Shown here: in pieces, positions 5,961 through 7,027 of the stretch
Numbering within the stretch: the first letter of the stretch is position 1
Layout: each line of letters begins with the position of its first letter
Source of the DNA: DATHGT01 sp035317605
GTDB lineage: Bacteria; Methylomirabilota; Methylomirabilia; Rokubacteriales; CSP1-6
DNA: 7,027 bases
Direction: 5' to 3'
Assembly: GCA_035317605.1 (NCBI GenBank)
Contig: DATHGT010000139.1
Location: forward strand, 1-7,027
Translations under genes and position numbers: made by a program
Notes under the pieces: model-generated
What the model was told of the DNA's origin: nothing
The model's database searches: none
Seen by the model: the letters and a program-made list of their open reading frames with translations, nothing else

Positions 5961-7027
5961 TCAGCGAAAATCGGCGGCGTTGATTTCGTGCTGGTGGAGA
6001 CGGCCGTGGAATGTTGGCCGGCTGATCCCGAGAAGCTTCGCCGCCCGACTGATGTTGCCACGCGTCTTGACGAGGGCATCTACTAGTACCTCCCGTTCCG
6101 CTCGGCTACGAGCCTCCCGGAGCGGCGCGAGGGCAGGAGTGTCCGATACCACCTCGATGCCGAGCTCAGCCACCTCAATCTGCTTGCCCGTGGCCATAAT
6201 AACCGCTCGCTCAACCGCGTTCTCGAGCTCACGGATGTTACCCGGCCAATAGTACTGTGACATCGCCTCGCGGGCCGCGGTGCTGAACCGCAGCTTCTTC
6301 CTGTGCTGCTCGCAGTGCCGTTGGAGCAGGGCGTTGGCGATGAGCAGGATATCCTCGCCCCGCTCGCGGAGCGGCGGAAGCTTCAGGTTGACCACGGCCA
6401 GACGATAATAGAGGTCTTCGCGAAAGCGGCCGGCCTGGAGCTCCGCCTTCAGGTCCTTGTTCGTGGCGGCGATGACACGGGCGTCCACGCGCAGAACCTC
6501 GCGCCCCCCCACGCGCTCGATCTGACGCTCCTGGAGGAAGCGCAGAAGCTTCACCTGTAGCGTCAGGTTCATCTCCCCGATCTCATCGAGGAAGAGGCTG
6601 CCACCGTCGGCGAGCTCGAACTTCCCCTTCCGTTGAATGTGCGCACCCGTGAAGGCGCCTTTCTCGTGACCGAACAGCTCGGATTCCAGCAGCGTCTCTG
6701 GGATGGCGCCACAATTGATGGCGACGAAGGGCCGACTGGCGCGGGTCCCCCGGCCGTGGACCGCCCGCGCGAGCAATTCCTTGCCGGTGCCGCTCTCGCC
6801 CTGTATCAGCACCGTTGCGTCGGTCTTGGCCACCCGAGCGACGATGCCGAACAGGTCCCGCATGGCTGGAGTATTGCCCACGATGTCCTCGAACCGCGTC
6901 GCGCTCGCCTCGGCACGGCCGTCCTTCTCGGACTCGGCCTCCAGGGTCTGGAGATAGGCGGCACGCTGGAGCACGACCTTGAGGGCATGGAGGTCGATCG
7001 GTTTGGCGTGGTAGTCGAATGCTCCCA
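5961..7027 (-). CDS. prsR: sigma-54-dependent response regulator, PrsR type (5' end beyond window)
   Basis: The minus frame is open to the right edge, giving 354 visible residues; the start and most of the receiver domain are missing. The first visible residues, GAFDYHAKPIDLHALK, are the end of a receiver domain with its conserved lysine (residue 8). A GTG at 6974 is internal and not the start. The central AAA+ domain has Walker A GESGTGKE (76-83), an intact sigma-54 contact loop GAFTGA (123-128), Walker B LFLDEIGE (144-151), ATNKDL (187-192), the REDLYYRL arginine-finger region (202-209) and WPGNIRELEN (260-269). The C-terminus is a Fis-type helix-turn-helix, GNISRAAKLLGISRPTFHGR (323-342). 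The receiver ending and the HTH resemble the PEP-CTERM-box regulator PrsR (TIGR02915), normally partnered by the membrane kinase PrsK and controlling exopolysaccharide and PEP-CTERM genes with RpoN. The sigma-54 response-regulator class is certain; the PrsR assignment is likely, supported by the PrsT-like lipoprotein here. A kinase gene may lie upstream, to the right. Confidence 0.93.
   Translation of the reverse strand, partial: GAFDYHAKPIDLHALKVVLQRAAYLQTLEAESEKDGRAEASATRFEDIVGNTPAMRDLFGIVARVAKTDATVLIQGESGTGKELLARAVHGRGTRASRPFVAINCGAIPETLLESELFGHEKGAFTGAHIQRKGKFELADGGSLFLDEIGEMNLTLQVKLLRFLQERQIERVGGREVLRVDARVIAATNKDLKAELQAGRFREDLYYRLAVVNLKLPPLRERGEDILLIANALLQRHCEQHRKKLRFSTAAREAMSQYYWPGNIRELENAVERAVIMATGKQIEVAELGIEVVSDTPALAPLREARSRAEREVLVDALVKTRGNISRAAKLLGISRPTFHGRLHQHEINAADFR

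Noticed and set aside
6974..6974. GTG at 6974 as the start of the sigma-54 regulator
   Set aside because: The upstream frame remains open to the window edge and encodes a clear receiver-domain ending (YHAKPID), so this GTG is an internal valine.

Overview
The window is G+C-rich, densely coded and Gram-negative in character. It carries a lipoprotein with a lipobox, a sigma-54 activator, a -24/-12 promoter and exopolysaccharide-type sugar-nucleotide chemistry. The best-fitting setting is the accessory region of an exopolysaccharide / PEP-CTERM-exosortase locus, because it combines a large TPR lipoprotein of the PrsT type with a response regulator of the PrsR type. Such loci occur in Proteobacteria and several deep environmental phyla. 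The sequence alone does not fix the genus.

Layout. (1) Positions 1-2717, minus strand: a TPR lipoprotein with about 25 repeats, whose C-terminus lies off the left edge. (2) Positions 2765-3724, minus strand: a WbpP-like UDP-N-acetylhexosamine 4-epimerase just upstream of the TPR gene in the same direction, probably one operon. A 19-codon leader ORF with a good ribosome binding site overlaps its start. (3) Positions 3725-4124: a 400-base divergent intergenic region packed with regulation. It holds two GCCAC/GTGGC palindromes, a TTGATTC/GAATCAA inverted repeat, a near-consensus sigma-54 promoter, a cyclic-di-GMP-I (GEMM-I) riboswitch aptamer, and a ladder of mutually exclusive hairpins ending on the Shine-Dalgarno sequence. 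(4) Positions 4125-5900, plus strand: an exported protein with an unidentified, probably alpha-helical hydrolase-like domain followed by two bacterial Ig-like domains. (5) Positions 5901-5960: a short convergent gap with a perfect long-stem hairpin. (6) Positions 5961-7027, minus strand: a sigma-54-dependent response regulator (PrsR type), with most of its receiver domain off the right edge.

How the parts may work together (inference). The response regulator would activate sigma-54 promoters in the neighbourhood. The promoter at 3916-3929 predicts a transcript starting near 3941, only a few bases before the riboswitch. The exported Ig-domain protein would then be under two inputs: transcription through an activator and sigma-54, and translation (or transcript continuation) through cyclic-di-GMP. 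The epimerase would supply an amino-sugar precursor for surface polysaccharide, and the TPR lipoprotein would act in the envelope of the same system. The doubly controlled leader is the most notable item in the window.
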